A stretch of 64,000 nt of DNA. Source: Nodularia spumigena CCY9414. GTDB lineage: Bacteria > Cyanobacteriota > Cyanobacteriia > Cyanobacteriales > Nostocaceae. Below, one piece after another: positions 47,298 to 56,237 of the stretch. Position 1 is the first letter of the stretch. Each line of letters begins with the position of its first letter. The stretch lies in the NCBI RefSeq assembly GCF_000340565.2, contig NZ_CP007203.1, forward strand, positions 474,297 through 538,296, given 5' to 3'. The position numbers and the translations under genes are program-made. Below the pieces are notes generated by a model. The model ran no database searches. It was not told the DNA's origin and saw nothing but the letters and a program-made list of their open reading frames with translations.

Positions 47298-47460
47298 AGC
47301 AACCGCCAAGGAGGTTAGGACATAAACGGATCATAAAACAAAAGACACCAAAAGGATCTTAACCGGTGTCCCGGTGTAGGGGCGGGTATGGCTACGCCAC
47401 GCAAGCTACACAGATATCATTCAAGATCAACCAGGAGATGACTAAACCCGCCCGTACCAC
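47298..47460. repeat. Composite dispersed repeat upstream of the RiPP exporter genes
   Basis: 26-mer 47298-47323 is the exact complement of 39358-39383. 47381-47408 is an exact 28-bp direct copy of 39257-39284, and both loci then share CAGATAT and an AACCCGCCC end. The rest of 47062-47492 is AT-rich with no gene. Confidence 0.8.
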
Positions 47461-47492
47461 AGGTGTACCCAGCTATACTTTATATTTAGAGG

Positions 47493-48224
47493 ATGTTTAT
47501 GTCTGAGCATCAAGCTAATGCAGAGGTAAAAGTTACAGACCATGAAATAGGTCAATTTTTAACACCCTTTCAACGGAGATTATTACAAAAAAGGTTACAA
47601 GCAGATTTACCTAATTCATATCGACAACGCATTGAGATTATGCTACTCGCAGACCAGGGAAAATCTCAAGCAGCAATTTGTCAAATTTTAGGCTGTTGTC
47701 CAGCCACAGTCAGACATTGGATGCACATAGCCCGGACTGGTATGGCTCATCAATGGCAAGATTGTCCCATTGGTCGCCCTAAAGTGGTAAATGAGGCATA
47801 TTTGCAGCGTTTGCAAGAATTGGTGCTTAATAGTCCCCGTGATTATGGTTATGCTTTTGGGCGGTGGACGGTTAACTACCTTGGTAAGCATTTGGCTCAG
47901 GAATTTGGTATTGAAGTGAGCGATCGCCACATCAAGCGACTACTCAAGCAAATGGGATTATCCACTCGACCCATAACCAATAATAACCAAGAAACAGTCA
48001 AGGAAAATGCTGCAAGTAATAGCATCTTGATTTACGACCTTAAATCCGAAAATATCCCCGAAAATAACGGATTTATGCCCATTGAATTGACCAAATTAGC
48101 TAAGGAATCAGAAACCTATGGTGCAAAATCTATCCAATTCTGTACTTTCTCCCGAACAGATCAACCAGGCGTTAGGTCATTCTTTGTCCGCAGCAGAATT
48201 TCAGAACTACTACCAACAATTTAA
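47493..48224 (+). CDS. Helix-turn-helix protein (IS630-type HTH) beside the exporter
   Basis: 243 residues. RQRIEIMLLADQGKSQAAIC and CCPATVRHWMHIARTG form a helix-turn-helix, and a second winged-helix segment follows (YGYAFGRWTVNYLGKHLAQE... SDRHIKRLLKQMGLS). This is the HTH part of IS630/Tc1-like transposases without the DDE domain. Such proteins often stand next to C39-ABC exporters in Nostocales, suggesting a local regulator. The last 107 bp overlap the exporter's first gene in another frame, so the C-terminal ~35 residues may not be native. Confidence 0.75.
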   Translation: MFMSEHQANAEVKVTDHEIGQFLTPFQRRLLQKRLQADLPNSYRQRIEIMLLADQGKSQAAICQILGCCPATVRHWMHIARTGMAHQWQDCPIGRPKVVNEAYLQRLQELVLNSPRDYGYAFGRWTVNYLGKHLAQEFGIEVSDRHIKRLLKQMGLSTRPITNNNQETVKENAASNSILIYDLKSENIPENNGFMPIELTKLAKESETYGAKSIQFCTFSRTDQPGVRSFFVRSRISELLPTI

Positions 48225-48336
48225 ATTCAAAAGCCCAAAAGTAGGCAAGGTTTGGCAAGGACAAGATGTAGAGCCAGGATTATACATTGCGATCGCAGGT
48301 AAAGTCAGATTAGTACATGATGACGGAGATGTCTAA
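48118..48336 (+). pseudogene. N-terminal half of the exporter's cyclic-nucleotide-binding domain, cut off by a frameshift
   Basis: 72 codons reading SNSVLSPEQINQALGHSLSA, then GKVWQGQDVEPGLYIAIAGK and VRLVHDDGDV, the first half of a cNMP-binding barrel. The second half (KPGESFGEFTLFPEANFQPY) begins in the next reading frame at 48317. One inserted base or two lost bases near 48331-48340 account for this. In related exporters the domain is continuous. A true mutation, a sequencing error or coupled translation via ATGATG at 48317 are all possible. Confidence 0.7.
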
Positions 48337-50824
48337 TGTAAAACCTGGAGAATCTTTTGGGGAATTTACCTTATTCCCAGAAGCTAACTTTCAGCCTTAC
48401 GGAGCCAGAGCAAGTGTCAACGTACAACTATGCTTTATTCCGTCCACAGTTTTGTCAGCCTTGATGATTAAATATCCCCAAATCCGAAACCATTTATTTG
48501 CCAAGGCTAATGCAATTAATTCCAACCTAGTAAATTCAGAAGAATTACTGACATCTCCTCAACAGTCAATTCTTCCAACACCTGTCATAGAACCACAGCT
48601 ATCAAAAAAGATTAGCAAAGCTTACCTCCCCAGTCCCACACAGCGCGTCGGACATTTATTCCAAAAAACCATTCGCCGTTACCCGTTTTTTGCCCAACAA
48701 AGTGGATCAGATTGTGGAGCAGCTTGTTTAGTAATGGTGTCTCGTTATTGGGGAAAACGGTTTAGTGTCAATCGCCTGCGAGAAATCGCCAATGTTGACC
48801 GCAATGGTGCATCCTTGCGCGGTTTATCCACAGCCGCAGAAAGTATTGGCTTTAGTACCAGACCAGTAAAAGCCACTCTCAACAAGTTAGCCGAGCAAAA
48901 ATTACCAGCAATTGTTCACTGGGAAGGCAAACATTACATTGTTGTTTATGAAATTACCCCCAAATCCGTCATTGTCGCCGACCCAGGCATTGGTCAATTA
49001 ACCCTTAGCCATGCTGAATTTACAGCCAATTGGACTGGCTATACACTGCTGCTGCAACCCACAGCATTTTTAAAAGATACCCAAGAGACCATCACCCCCT
49101 TTTGGCAATTCTTTGAATTAATCAAGCCCCACAGCTTGGTGATGTTGGAAGTATTTGCTGCATCTGTGTTTATTCAGATATTTGGACTGATTACCCCATT
49201 ATTTACTCAATTAATCTTAGACAGAGTAGTAGTTCAACGTTCAGAACTCACCTTATTTGCTGTCGGTTTAGGGCTACTAATTTTCAGTTTATTCCGTGTA
49301 GCCATGATGGGGTTACGACAATATCTATTAGACCACACAGCCCATAAGTTAGATGTGGCTTTAATCGTGGCTTTTATTCGCCATACCCTGCGTCTACCCC
49401 TGAGTTTCTTTGAATCCCGTTATGTCGGTGATATCATCTCTCGTGTCCAAGAAAATACCAAAATTCAACGCTTTCTTTCCGGTGAAGCCTTATCTATCTT
49501 ACTAGATTTAATTACAGTATTTATCTATGTGGGATTGATGTGGTGGTATAGTTGGAAAATGGCACTTTTAGCTTTAGTAATTGTGCCGCCTTTTTTCCTG
49601 TTAGCATTGATTGCTACCCCCTTTTTACGCAGGATTTCCAGAGATATTTTTAACGCCTATGCAACTGAAAGTAGTTACTTAATTGAATCTCTTTCTGGCG
49701 TGAGAACAGTTAAATCTACAGCAGTAGAACAGACAGTCCGTTGGCATTGGGAAGAATTATTAAATAAGAGAGTTAAAACCAGCTTCTCAGGGCAAATTAT
49801 TGGCAATCGTTTGCAAATTTTTAGTAATTTAATTGAAGCAGTTGTCACCACTGGTTTACTATGGTATGGGGCATATTTAGTAATTCAAAATCAGTTAACT
49901 ATTGGACAACTCGTAGCATTTAATATGCTGCTAGGAAATGTGATTACCCCATTTAAAAGATTAACAGTTTTGTGGAATGAGTTACAAGAAGTTATCATTG
50001 CCGTCGAGCGGATTAATGATGTATTAGATACAGAACCAGAAGAAGATTTACAGCATCAAATCAGGCAATCCTTACCACCAATTCAGGGTCATATTCGCTT
50101 TGATAATGTCACATTTCGTTATCACCCAGAAGGTGATATTAACGTTCTAGAAAACCTCAGCTTTACCGTAAAACCAGGACAAATGGTGGCTTTAGTCGGT
50201 CGTAGTGGTTCAGGAAAAACCACTATTTCTAAGTTAGCTTTAGGCTTGTATCCACCTACCGATGGTAAAGTATTAATTGATGGACATGATATTACCAGCC
50301 TTTCCTTACGTTCCTTACGGGAACAAGTCGGGGTAGTTGACCAAGATACATTTCTATTTGGTAGCACAATTCGAGAAAATATTAGCTTAGGACAACCAGG
50401 GGCAAATTTATCAGCAATTATAGAAGCAGCACGATTGGCGGGGGCTGATGAGTTTATCAAAAAGTTACCTATGGGCTATGAAAGCCAAATTGGTGAAGGT
50501 GGGGGAATGTTATCTGGTGGACAACGACAAAGAATAGCCATAGCAAGAGCATTATTAGGTAATCCCTCACTATTGATTTTAGATGAAGCCACTTCTCATT
50601 TAGATGCTGAATCAGAACGCATAATTCAAAATAACTTAAATACCATTCTCAAAGGCAGAACCACATTATTAATTGCTCATCGTCTCTCCACTGTCCGCAA
50701 TGCAGATTTAATTTTGGTACTAGATAGAGGTTTGTTAATTGAAAGTGGTACTCACGAAGAGTTAATGGCTAAACGGGGACATTATTTTTATCTCAATCAA
50801 CAACAATTAGATAATGTCGCTTAA
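48317..50824 (+). CDS. Peptidase-containing ABC exporter (C39 peptidase, PCAT)
   Basis: 835 residues. Residues 1-65 are the second half of a cNMP-binding domain. A C39 double-glycine peptidase follows with Cys133 (QSGSDCGAAC), His206 (GKHYIVV) and Asp222 (VADPG). Six membrane helices come next (~265-560). The ATP-binding domain has Walker A GRSGSGKTT (~630), signature LSGGQRQR and Walker B LLILDEATSHLD. Such exporters cut the leader after Gly-Gly and export the mature peptide. It is the obvious processing/export partner for the precursor at 54003-54176. The HlyD adaptor gene follows 136 bp downstream. Confidence 0.95.
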   Translation: MMTEMSNVKPGESFGEFTLFPEANFQPYGARASVNVQLCFIPSTVLSALMIKYPQIRNHLFAKANAINSNLVNSEELLTSPQQSILPTPVIEPQLSKKISKAYLPSPTQRVGHLFQKTIRRYPFFAQQSGSDCGAACLVMVSRYWGKRFSVNRLREIANVDRNGASLRGLSTAAESIGFSTRPVKATLNKLAEQKLPAIVHWEGKHYIVVYEITPKSVIVADPGIGQLTLSHAEFTANWTGYTLLLQPTAFLKDTQETITPFWQFFELIKPHSLVMLEVFAASVFIQIFGLITPLFTQLILDRVVVQRSELTLFAVGLGLLIFSLFRVAMMGLRQYLLDHTAHKLDVALIVAFIRHTLRLPLSFFESRYVGDIISRVQENTKIQRFLSGEALSILLDLITVFIYVGLMWWYSWKMALLALVIVPPFFLLALIATPFLRRISRDIFNAYATESSYLIESLSGVRTVKSTAVEQTVRWHWEELLNKRVKTSFSGQIIGNRLQIFSNLIEAVVTTGLLWYGAYLVIQNQLTIGQLVAFNMLLGNVITPFKRLTVLWNELQEVIIAVERINDVLDTEPEEDLQHQIRQSLPPIQGHIRFDNVTFRYHPEGDINVLENLSFTVKPGQMVALVGRSGSGKTTISKLALGLYPPTDGKVLIDGHDITSLSLRSLREQVGVVDQDTFLFGSTIRENISLGQPGANLSAIIEAARLAGADEFIKKLPMGYESQIGEGGGMLSGGQRQRIAIARALLGNPSLLILDEATSHLDAESERIIQNNLNTILKGRTTLLIAHRLSTVRNADLILVLDRGLLIESGTHEELMAKRGHYFYLNQQQLDNVA

Positions 50825-50960
50825 CTGTGTTATTTCCCCCTGATTCCCTACCCCATAGCTCTCTCAAAACCTCTTGACTTTGTGTCCTTTGTGTTCTTAG
50901 TGGTTCGTTTTTCTCCTCCTTCCAAACTTTCACAACCATACAATTACATTCACAGGAATC

Positions 50961-52463
50961 ATGCCAGAAACCTTAAATCAAACAGTCAACAACGAATATA
51001 ATCAAGATCAACTTGCCAATCCAGCTATCTCAACCGATGATTGGTCTCATGTCACCAAAGACTTACTGGATAGCTTACCCCAAGTTTGGACAAGAGGATT
51101 ACTATACTTCCTGATTGTCTTTGTATCGATAATTTTACCCTGGGCAATTCTTTCGCGGGTAGATGAAACAGGTGTAGCTAGAGGAAGATTAGAACCCCAA
51201 GGTAAAACAGTCAGACTAGATGCGCCTGTTGCTGGAACCGTGGCGGATATTCAAGTAAAATCAGGCGATGTAGTAAAAGCTGGACAGACTCTATTGGTAC
51301 TAGAATCAGAATTAGTTACATCTGAGTTACGACAAACAAAAGATAGATTGGAAGGGCAATTAAATAGATTAGCACAATTAAATTTATTAAAAAATCAGTT
51401 AATTGTAGCTTTGGCAACTCAGCGACAACAAAATCAATCTCAAGAGTTAGAGAAACAGTCTCAAATCGACCAAGCCAGACAGCAGTTGAGTGCAATTAAA
51501 AGTTCATCTAATTTACAAAAAGAGGAAAAATCATCCCAAGTCAATCAAGCAAAGCAAAGTGTTGAATTCAGTCAAACTGCTAATAAATTAATCGCTAGTC
51601 GTTTAGCCAGTAGTCAACGGGAAGTTAAACGCTATCTTCAGCTTTGGGAACAAGGAGTTATCCCAGAGACTACAGTCGTAGAAAAGCAGGATATAGCTCA
51701 AGAACAGGAAAGGTTATATGAACAAAGTAAGTCAGAAATTGAACAAGCGAAGTTAAGGTTAGCAGAACAACAGAGTAGTTATGAGCGCACTATTACTCAA
51801 TTTAATGCAGATATTGAACAGGCTGAATTACGGCTCAATGAACAAGAAAATGGTTACAAAACATTGACTCATGCAGGGGAACTGGCTATACTAAGAACCG
51901 AGGAGCAACTGAAAAATATAGATACAGAAGTTTCCACACTCAATGCAGAAATTGCTCAAACTAAGAGTCAAATTCAATCTTTAGAATTTCAAATTACTCA
52001 ACGAGTTGTAAAAGCCAACGTCACCGGGACTTTATTTCAGTTACCAATTGAAAAAGCTGGTTCTGTAGTGCAGCCAGGAACAATGATTGCAGAAATTTCT
52101 CCCATAGGTTCTCCTTTAATAGTTCGAGCGCAAATGGCGACAACTGAGAGTGGTTCCTTACGTCAGGGTTTACCAGTAAAGTTGAAATTTGATGCCTATC
52201 CTTTTCAAGACTATGGAGTTATTGCCGGTGAATTATTAGAAATTTCTCCTACTACAACAGAAATAGATACACCTAATGGCAAAGTAGCAGCTTATAATTT
52301 AGAAATTGCCATTAATCAAGATTGTATTCCTAGTAATAATCAATGTATTCCTTTAAACCCTGGGGATACAGCAACGGCTGAGGTAATTGTGCGTCAGCGC
52401 CGGATTATTGATTTTCTGCTTGATCCGTTTAAGCAGTTGCAGCAGGGGGGTGTGAAGTTGTAG
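50961..52463 (+). CDS. HlyD-family membrane-fusion adaptor
   Basis: 500 residues: a cytoplasmic N-terminus (~1-45), one membrane span (~47-65, YFLIVFVSIILPWAILSRV), a biotinyl-lipoyl-like domain (RLDAPVAGTVADIQVKSGDV), a long alpha-helical hairpin with coiled coil (~120-345), then the second lipoyl half and beta-barrel (VVKANVTGTLFQLPIEKAGS... GTMIAEISP). It links the ABC exporter in the inner membrane to an outer-membrane TolC-type channel. Between exporter and adaptor there is a repeat GTGTCCTTTGTGTTCTTAGT at ~50882. Confidence 0.93.
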   Translation: MPETLNQTVNNEYNQDQLANPAISTDDWSHVTKDLLDSLPQVWTRGLLYFLIVFVSIILPWAILSRVDETGVARGRLEPQGKTVRLDAPVAGTVADIQVKSGDVVKAGQTLLVLESELVTSELRQTKDRLEGQLNRLAQLNLLKNQLIVALATQRQQNQSQELEKQSQIDQARQQLSAIKSSSNLQKEEKSSQVNQAKQSVEFSQTANKLIASRLASSQREVKRYLQLWEQGVIPETTVVEKQDIAQEQERLYEQSKSEIEQAKLRLAEQQSSYERTITQFNADIEQAELRLNEQENGYKTLTHAGELAILRTEEQLKNIDTEVSTLNAEIAQTKSQIQSLEFQITQRVVKANVTGTLFQLPIEKAGSVVQPGTMIAEISPIGSPLIVRAQMATTESGSLRQGLPVKLKFDAYPFQDYGVIAGELLEISPTTTEIDTPNGKVAAYNLEIAINQDCIPSNNQCIPLNPGDTATAEVIVRQRRIIDFLLDPFKQLQQGGVKL

Positions 52464-53118
52464 AAAACCTAAATTTATATTTTTGAGTGCTGCTTCCGTG
52501 AGCATCAGATGAACGCACACAAATAGCCTGCAACACAAGAGTTTTATCATTTATATCTGGAACTCATTTACCTCGAATATACTGTAACTCGTCTGTATAG
52601 ACGCGATTTTTAATTACCCTCAATTTAACTGACATCTTGCACCTAGCCCCGGCGATTAAAATCGCGGAACCACCCAAACAAAGTCCGCCTACGCGGACTC
52701 ACGGAAAAACAAGGGTTTTGAAACCCACGTAGCTGGGTTTCGCCTGTGTAGCTGTGACTGACCGTCGCCTGATGCAAGATATGAGCGCCCCAGGAGGGGA
52801 AGTCAAAAGTTAAAAGTCAAAAGTCAAAAGTCAAAAGGATTAAATACCCTCGCAACGAATGAAACAAACACATTTTTATTATTTGGCTAAAAGCCTTACT
52901 ATATAACGGTTACAAAATGTGTTTCTTAGGAGTTAAGAAAGCATCTCAGGTTTGCCAATGTATCTTAAGTCCACCTGGTGAAGCACGGAAATAAGATTTC
53001 CACTCCTGCTCCCTCTCCTTAATAAGGAGAGGGTTGGGGTGAGGTTTCATGAAGCTCACTCAAAAAATGAGATGCTTCCGAATTTAAGTTTATCTATCCA
53101 AATTTAAGGAGTAAAATC
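52464..53118. repeat. 655-bp intergenic region with short repeats
   Basis: No gene supported. It holds a hairpin GTCCGC-CTAC-GCGGAC at ~52682-52697, an AGTCAAA simple repeat at ~52802-52836 similar to that in the yajQ duplication, and a CTCCTTAATAAGGAG palindrome at ~53013. The prolyl isomerase promoter must be in the last ~150 bp, and its ribosome-binding site is AAGGAG at 53105. Confidence 0.6.
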
Positions 53119-53865
53119 ATGTCACAACCCATCACAATTACCAAAGAAGATATTATTCACCAAGTTAAGCTATCCTGCAAAATTCCTGAGCTAGTTGAGC
53201 AGATTGTTAGCCGTAAAATTATTTTAGCTGCTGCGGAGGAAGCAGGGATAAAAGTGGATACAGAAGAATTACAAAAAGCAGCGAATTTATTGCGCTTACA
53301 GAATCAACTCACCAGTGCTGAAGATACTTGGAAATGGTTAGAAAAACATGGCTTATCTATAGATGAATTTGAAGAAATAGTCTATATTAATATAATGATT
53401 GGCAAGTTAAGCCAACATTTGTTTGCAGATAAAATAGAGCCTTACTTTTTTGAGAATCAGCTAAATTATGCTGGTGTCGTCATGTATGAAGTTGTTTTGG
53501 ATGATGAAGATTTGGCGCTAGAACTTTTTTATGCAATTAAAGAAGGTGAGATGAGTTTCTATGATGTGGCTCACCAATATATTCAGGATGTAGAATTGCG
53601 GCGTAAAGGGGGATATTTAGGAGTATTGCGTCGCCAGGATTTAAAACCAGAAATATCTGCTGCTGTGTTTGGTGCAAAACCACCTCAGTTGCTTAAACCT
53701 ATTGTGACAGCTAACGATGTACGTTTGATTTTTGTGGAGGAGATTATACAGCCGGAATTGGATGATAAGTTGCGTTTTCAAATTTTATCAGATTTGTTTT
53801 CGGGATGGCTAAAACACCAAATTGGAGAGATAGAAGATCAAACTAATTTTGAGCTAAGTAATTAA
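53119..53865 (+). CDS. SurA-like peptidyl-prolyl isomerase (PpiC/parvulin domain)
   Basis: 248 residues. An N-terminal helical SurA-N region (ITKEDIIHQVKLSCKIPELV... VDTEELQKAANLLRLQNQLT) is followed by a parvulin domain (~120-220; VVMYEVVLDDEDLALELFYA, GGYLGVLRRQDLKPEISAAV). There is no signal peptide, so it is cytoplasmic, unlike proteobacterial SurA. Genes of this type regularly accompany PCAT-HlyD pairs in cyanobacterial bacteriocin/RiPP clusters. A role in leader folding or recruitment is inferred. Shine-Dalgarno AAGGAG is well placed. Confidence 0.88.
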   Translation: MSQPITITKEDIIHQVKLSCKIPELVEQIVSRKIILAAAEEAGIKVDTEELQKAANLLRLQNQLTSAEDTWKWLEKHGLSIDEFEEIVYINIMIGKLSQHLFADKIEPYFFENQLNYAGVVMYEVVLDDEDLALELFYAIKEGEMSFYDVAHQYIQDVELRRKGGYLGVLRRQDLKPEISAAVFGAKPPQLLKPIVTANDVRLIFVEEIIQPELDDKLRFQILSDLFSGWLKHQIGEIEDQTNFELSN

Positions 53866-54002
53866 GCAGCTTTAGTTGTTAACTTCAAAATAATGGCAAA
53901 AATGTCTTGATAAACTTAGACGTAGGTTGAGGCGTTACGAAACCCCACAAAAGTAGGTATTCTTGGTATTGGGTTTCGTAAGGCCTAAATCCAACCTACG
54001 AA

Positions 54003-54176
54003 TTAGTGGTTCCTGAGAAGATGAGAAATAGCAAGTCCTACCGCAACTCCGAACCAAAATAATCCGCCAGAAGTGTGATTCAACTCATCATTAGTCAAAT
54101 CAGTGAGATAGCTCTCAGAATCCATAAACAATTCGGAACCAGCAGGACGTAAGTCAGAGATTACGATGTTAGCCAT
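54003..54176 (-). CDS. RiPP precursor peptide with double-glycine leader
   Basis: 57 residues from ATG 54176, with AAAGGA ~11 bases upstream; the longer frame from 54212 is less likely. The 38-residue leader MANIVISDLRPAGSELFMDS...ends LTNDELNHTSGG. The ISDLRPAGSELFxDSES motif is typical of Nostoc precursor leaders and the SGG fits C39 cleavage. The predicted 19-residue core is LFWFGVAVGLAISHLLRNH: hydrophobic, GxxxG-like, with a single Ser and no Cys or Thr. A conserved 44-bp block lies 95 bp upstream. It is on the opposite strand to the exporter genes, converging with the isomerase gene. Confidence 0.82.
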   Translation of the reverse strand: MANIVISDLRPAGSELFMDSESYLTDLTNDELNHTSGGLFWFGVAVGLAISHLLRNH

Positions 54177-54270
54177 TTGAGTTTTTTCCTTTTTCAAATT
54201 TATTGTTTTCAAGAATCAAACATAATGTTTGGAACCTCGATTGATAGTATCTTATTCAACTTCAGAATTT

Positions 54271-54314
54271 ATGTCTAGATATTTTCATCAATTAAAGGGG
54301 ACATAAAAGGTACA
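54271..54314 (-). promoter_or_regulatory. Conserved 44-bp block upstream of the precursor gene
   Basis: On the - strand it starts TGTACCTTTTA-TGTCCCCTTTA, two direct 11-base units, and ends TATCTAGACAT. 37 of 44 positions equal the block at 54944-54987 and 35 of 44 that at 57470-57513, without gaps. Outside, similarity continues only weakly (CTGAAGTTGAATA). Confidence 0.75.
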
Positions 54315-54439
54315 TTTTTTGCATTAAAAATAAATGTACAGATGTAAAACTATATGGGAGTTTAAAAAAACATTCTACCGCCATAGTTAAAAACTCTAGA
54401 AATAAACAGATAAAATCGAGAATTAAACGGAATACAAAA

Positions 54440-54534
54440 GGGACACAAATGTAAAAATTATGTCCCGATTAATGTGATATTTCTGAAACATTACCAAAAA
54501 GCAAAATCAGGAAAAGACAAAATCTTCTCCTGAC
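54440..54534. terminator. Intergenic hairpins behind the Cys-rich gene
   Basis: TCAGGA(A)AAGA and TCTTC(TCCTGA) form a stem-loop at 54508-54534, followed on the - strand by T-rich sequence: the likely terminator of the Cys-rich gene. GGGACA...TGTCCC at 54440-54466 includes TGTAAAAATTA-TGTCCCGATTA, again 11-base spaced units like those in the 44-bp blocks. Confidence 0.6.
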
Positions 54535-54585
54535 TAATTAAGATTTATTTTAATAGGCTTTTATGGCTGATAGTTGGAAATTTCC

Positions 54586-54930
54586 TCAACTCACAGTTGG
54601 TGTTGCCACTTGAATCATTAATTCAGAAGCATTGTAATTATCTGTAATCACTTGCGGACAACGCATACAAGCAGCTTTACCTTCTTGCTGCCACCAGCGA
54701 CAATCTCGACGTATAGAACAGGGAGGTAATTCTTCTAATGCTATGGGAAACTGAGCAACAATTCGTGTTACTAAACCACAATCTTTTCCATCAAAATGCT
54801 GACAATTATTGGTCGCACAAGTTGAGGCTGTACGAAAAACCTCAGCCGGATTTACGGGACTAACTTTAGCTATTAGTTCCTCCGTCATCGTCTGGGGTTG
54901 TTTCAGATAGGCTACACGCGGTTCTGTCAC
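54586..54930 (-). CDS. Small Cys-rich protein of the RiPP cluster
   Basis: 114 residues from GTG 54930 (MTEPRVAYLKQ); an ATG at 54888 would give 100 residues and fits the upstream block spacing better. Seven Cys in the pattern STCATNNCQHFDGKDC, then LPPCSIRRDCRWW and AACMRCPQ, which looks like a metal or Fe-S site. I recognise it only as a protein that recurs beside HopA1/phosphotransferase gene pairs in cyanobacteria. The function is unknown. It lies between the precursor and the HopA1 gene on the same strand. Confidence 0.75.
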   Translation of the reverse strand: MTEPRVAYLKQPQTMTEELIAKVSPVNPAEVFRTASTCATNNCQHFDGKDCGLVTRIVAQFPIALEELPPCSIRRDCRWWQQEGKAACMRCPQVITDNYNASELMIQVATPTVS

Positions 54931-54943
54931 CGTTCCACCGATA

Positions 54944-54987
54944 ATGTCTACATATTGTTATCAAATAAAGGGGACAAAATAGTTACA
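54944..54987 (-). promoter_or_regulatory. Conserved 44-bp block upstream of the Cys-rich gene
   Basis: - strand TGTAACTATTT-TGTCCCCTTTA, ending ATATGTAGACAT. See the precursor block for the comparison. It lies 14 bp from GTG 54930 and 56 bp from ATG 54888. Confidence 0.75.
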
Positions 54988-54988
54988 C

Positions 54989-55078
54989 TTAAATTATTAC
55001 ACTTGAGGAAAAGGTTTTTTAACGCAGAGGGTCGCAAAGGTTCACGCAAAGGTACGCAGAGGGTTAGAAGTTCTGATT
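54989..55078 (+). repeat. 90-bp direct repeat, copy A
   Basis: Starts TTAAATTATTACACTTGAGG and ends TTCTGATT, with GCAGAGGGTCGCAAAGG inside. Identical to 57672-57763 except for two extra T in a T-run there. Bracket the HopA1 and kinase genes. Confidence 0.95.
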
Positions 55079-55119
55079 CCTATACTTACTTACGAATCAG
55101 GATATATCTTTACCGCCAC

Positions 55120-56211
55120 TCAAGCCAAAAGCTGATAAATATCCTCAGAACCAGCATTTAAATGAACTCGTTGTAAATCAATTCCCAAAGTCGAAAATTC
55201 TGCACAAATGGCCTGCATTCTAGCATCAACTGAGTTATCCCCTTGATACCAAGCTTTTAATAACCCATTGGCTACAATCTGACAGCGATTCATCCCAAAA
55301 CTTTCTTTTTCAACAAATTTTTGGTCTGGTTCTTCAGCCAAACCTAACCCCGGTGCAAGCTGCATTGTAAATAAAGGAACGTCTGACTTAAAATATGATT
55401 TATTCTCCCCATATACACGCTGTAAAATTCCCCTCACTTCCTGATAATCGCTTTTATCAAAATACAATACCCCTGAATCATGTCGTCCGTAATCCTGGGG
55501 ATTGTACAAAACTTTAAAACTAAAAGGGATTTTTAAGCTATTTAATTGCTCAGTCAAACTACCCATGACTGCTACAGCACATTCAGGAGTAAAATTAAAG
55601 TAAATCCGCACAGTTACCGAATTATTTTGCTCATCTTCCAGACGAGTAAAACCCTGATTACCAACGGCCATGTAAAAGCCATTTTGCACTCGATTTTTGG
55701 GTAAATGAATGGCGACGATATCACCCACTACAGCCGCTTTTTCGATATTTTGCAGATGTTTTTCTCGCTCAATATGTAGCCTTAATGCGCCTTTAGTAAC
55801 CGCTAATGTCCCATCGGTTTCTTCTCGGAGAACATACCAAGCAGAATCAAAATAACCCTCTCCCTGATTACTGTTGTGTAACCGATCATAAAATCCCAAA
55901 TCCACACCCAAAAAACTATTATTTTCTAAATCTTGGGGTAGATTATTTCCTTCTGCATCTAGTGCCAATGCACTTCGCATGGAACCGTTATAATAAATGC
56001 CATAAATAAAACTTCGTAGTTGCAAACCGAGATATTTTTGCTGTATCTGGTTGGGCATTTTTTGGAACCGCTCAACTACTTCAAGTGGTAAATCTAAAGG
56101 CTTGTAATCTGGATTGTGTATAGAAAAATCAGATTTAATCTCAACTTTCTCAACAATATCTTCGATAACTTCTAGTAATTGTCCAGTTAAACCAGTATCT
56201 AATAATTGCAT
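55120..56211 (-). CDS. HopA1-like protein (LxmY/TvaD-type RiPP enzyme family)
   Basis: 363 residues. The middle and C-terminal parts match the HopA1 effector family: LGLQLRSFIYGIYYNGSMRS, GYFDSAWYVLREETDGTLAV, VAIHLPKNRVQNGFYMAVGN, RIYFNFTPECAVAVMGSLTE, LYFDKSDYQEVRGILQRVYG. In class V lanthipeptide (lexapeptide) and thioviridamide pathways the HopA1-type partner eliminates phosphate from phospho-Ser/Thr made by an APH-like kinase, giving dehydrated residues. Here the kinase gene is 26 bp upstream on the same strand. The family match is by pattern. Substrate is inferred. Confidence 0.78.
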   Translation of the reverse strand: MQLLDTGLTGQLLEVIEDIVEKVEIKSDFSIHNPDYKPLDLPLEVVERFQKMPNQIQQKYLGLQLRSFIYGIYYNGSMRSALALDAEGNNLPQDLENNSFLGVDLGFYDRLHNSNQGEGYFDSAWYVLREETDGTLAVTKGALRLHIEREKHLQNIEKAAVVGDIVAIHLPKNRVQNGFYMAVGNQGFTRLEDEQNNSVTVRIYFNFTPECAVAVMGSLTEQLNSLKIPFSFKVLYNPQDYGRHDSGVLYFDKSDYQEVRGILQRVYGENKSYFKSDVPLFTMQLAPGLGLAEEPDQKFVEKESFGMNRCQIVANGLLKAWYQGDNSVDARMQAICAEFSTLGIDLQRVHLNAGSEDIYQLLA

Positions 56212-56237
56212 AATTGATTGAGTAGTAATGTAATGAT

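Noticed and set aside
54177-54585. Search for additional small precursor peptides in the RiPP intergenic gaps (also 57390-57748)
   Set aside because: No further double-glycine leader or ribosome-binding site with an open frame of at least 30 codons was found on either strand.
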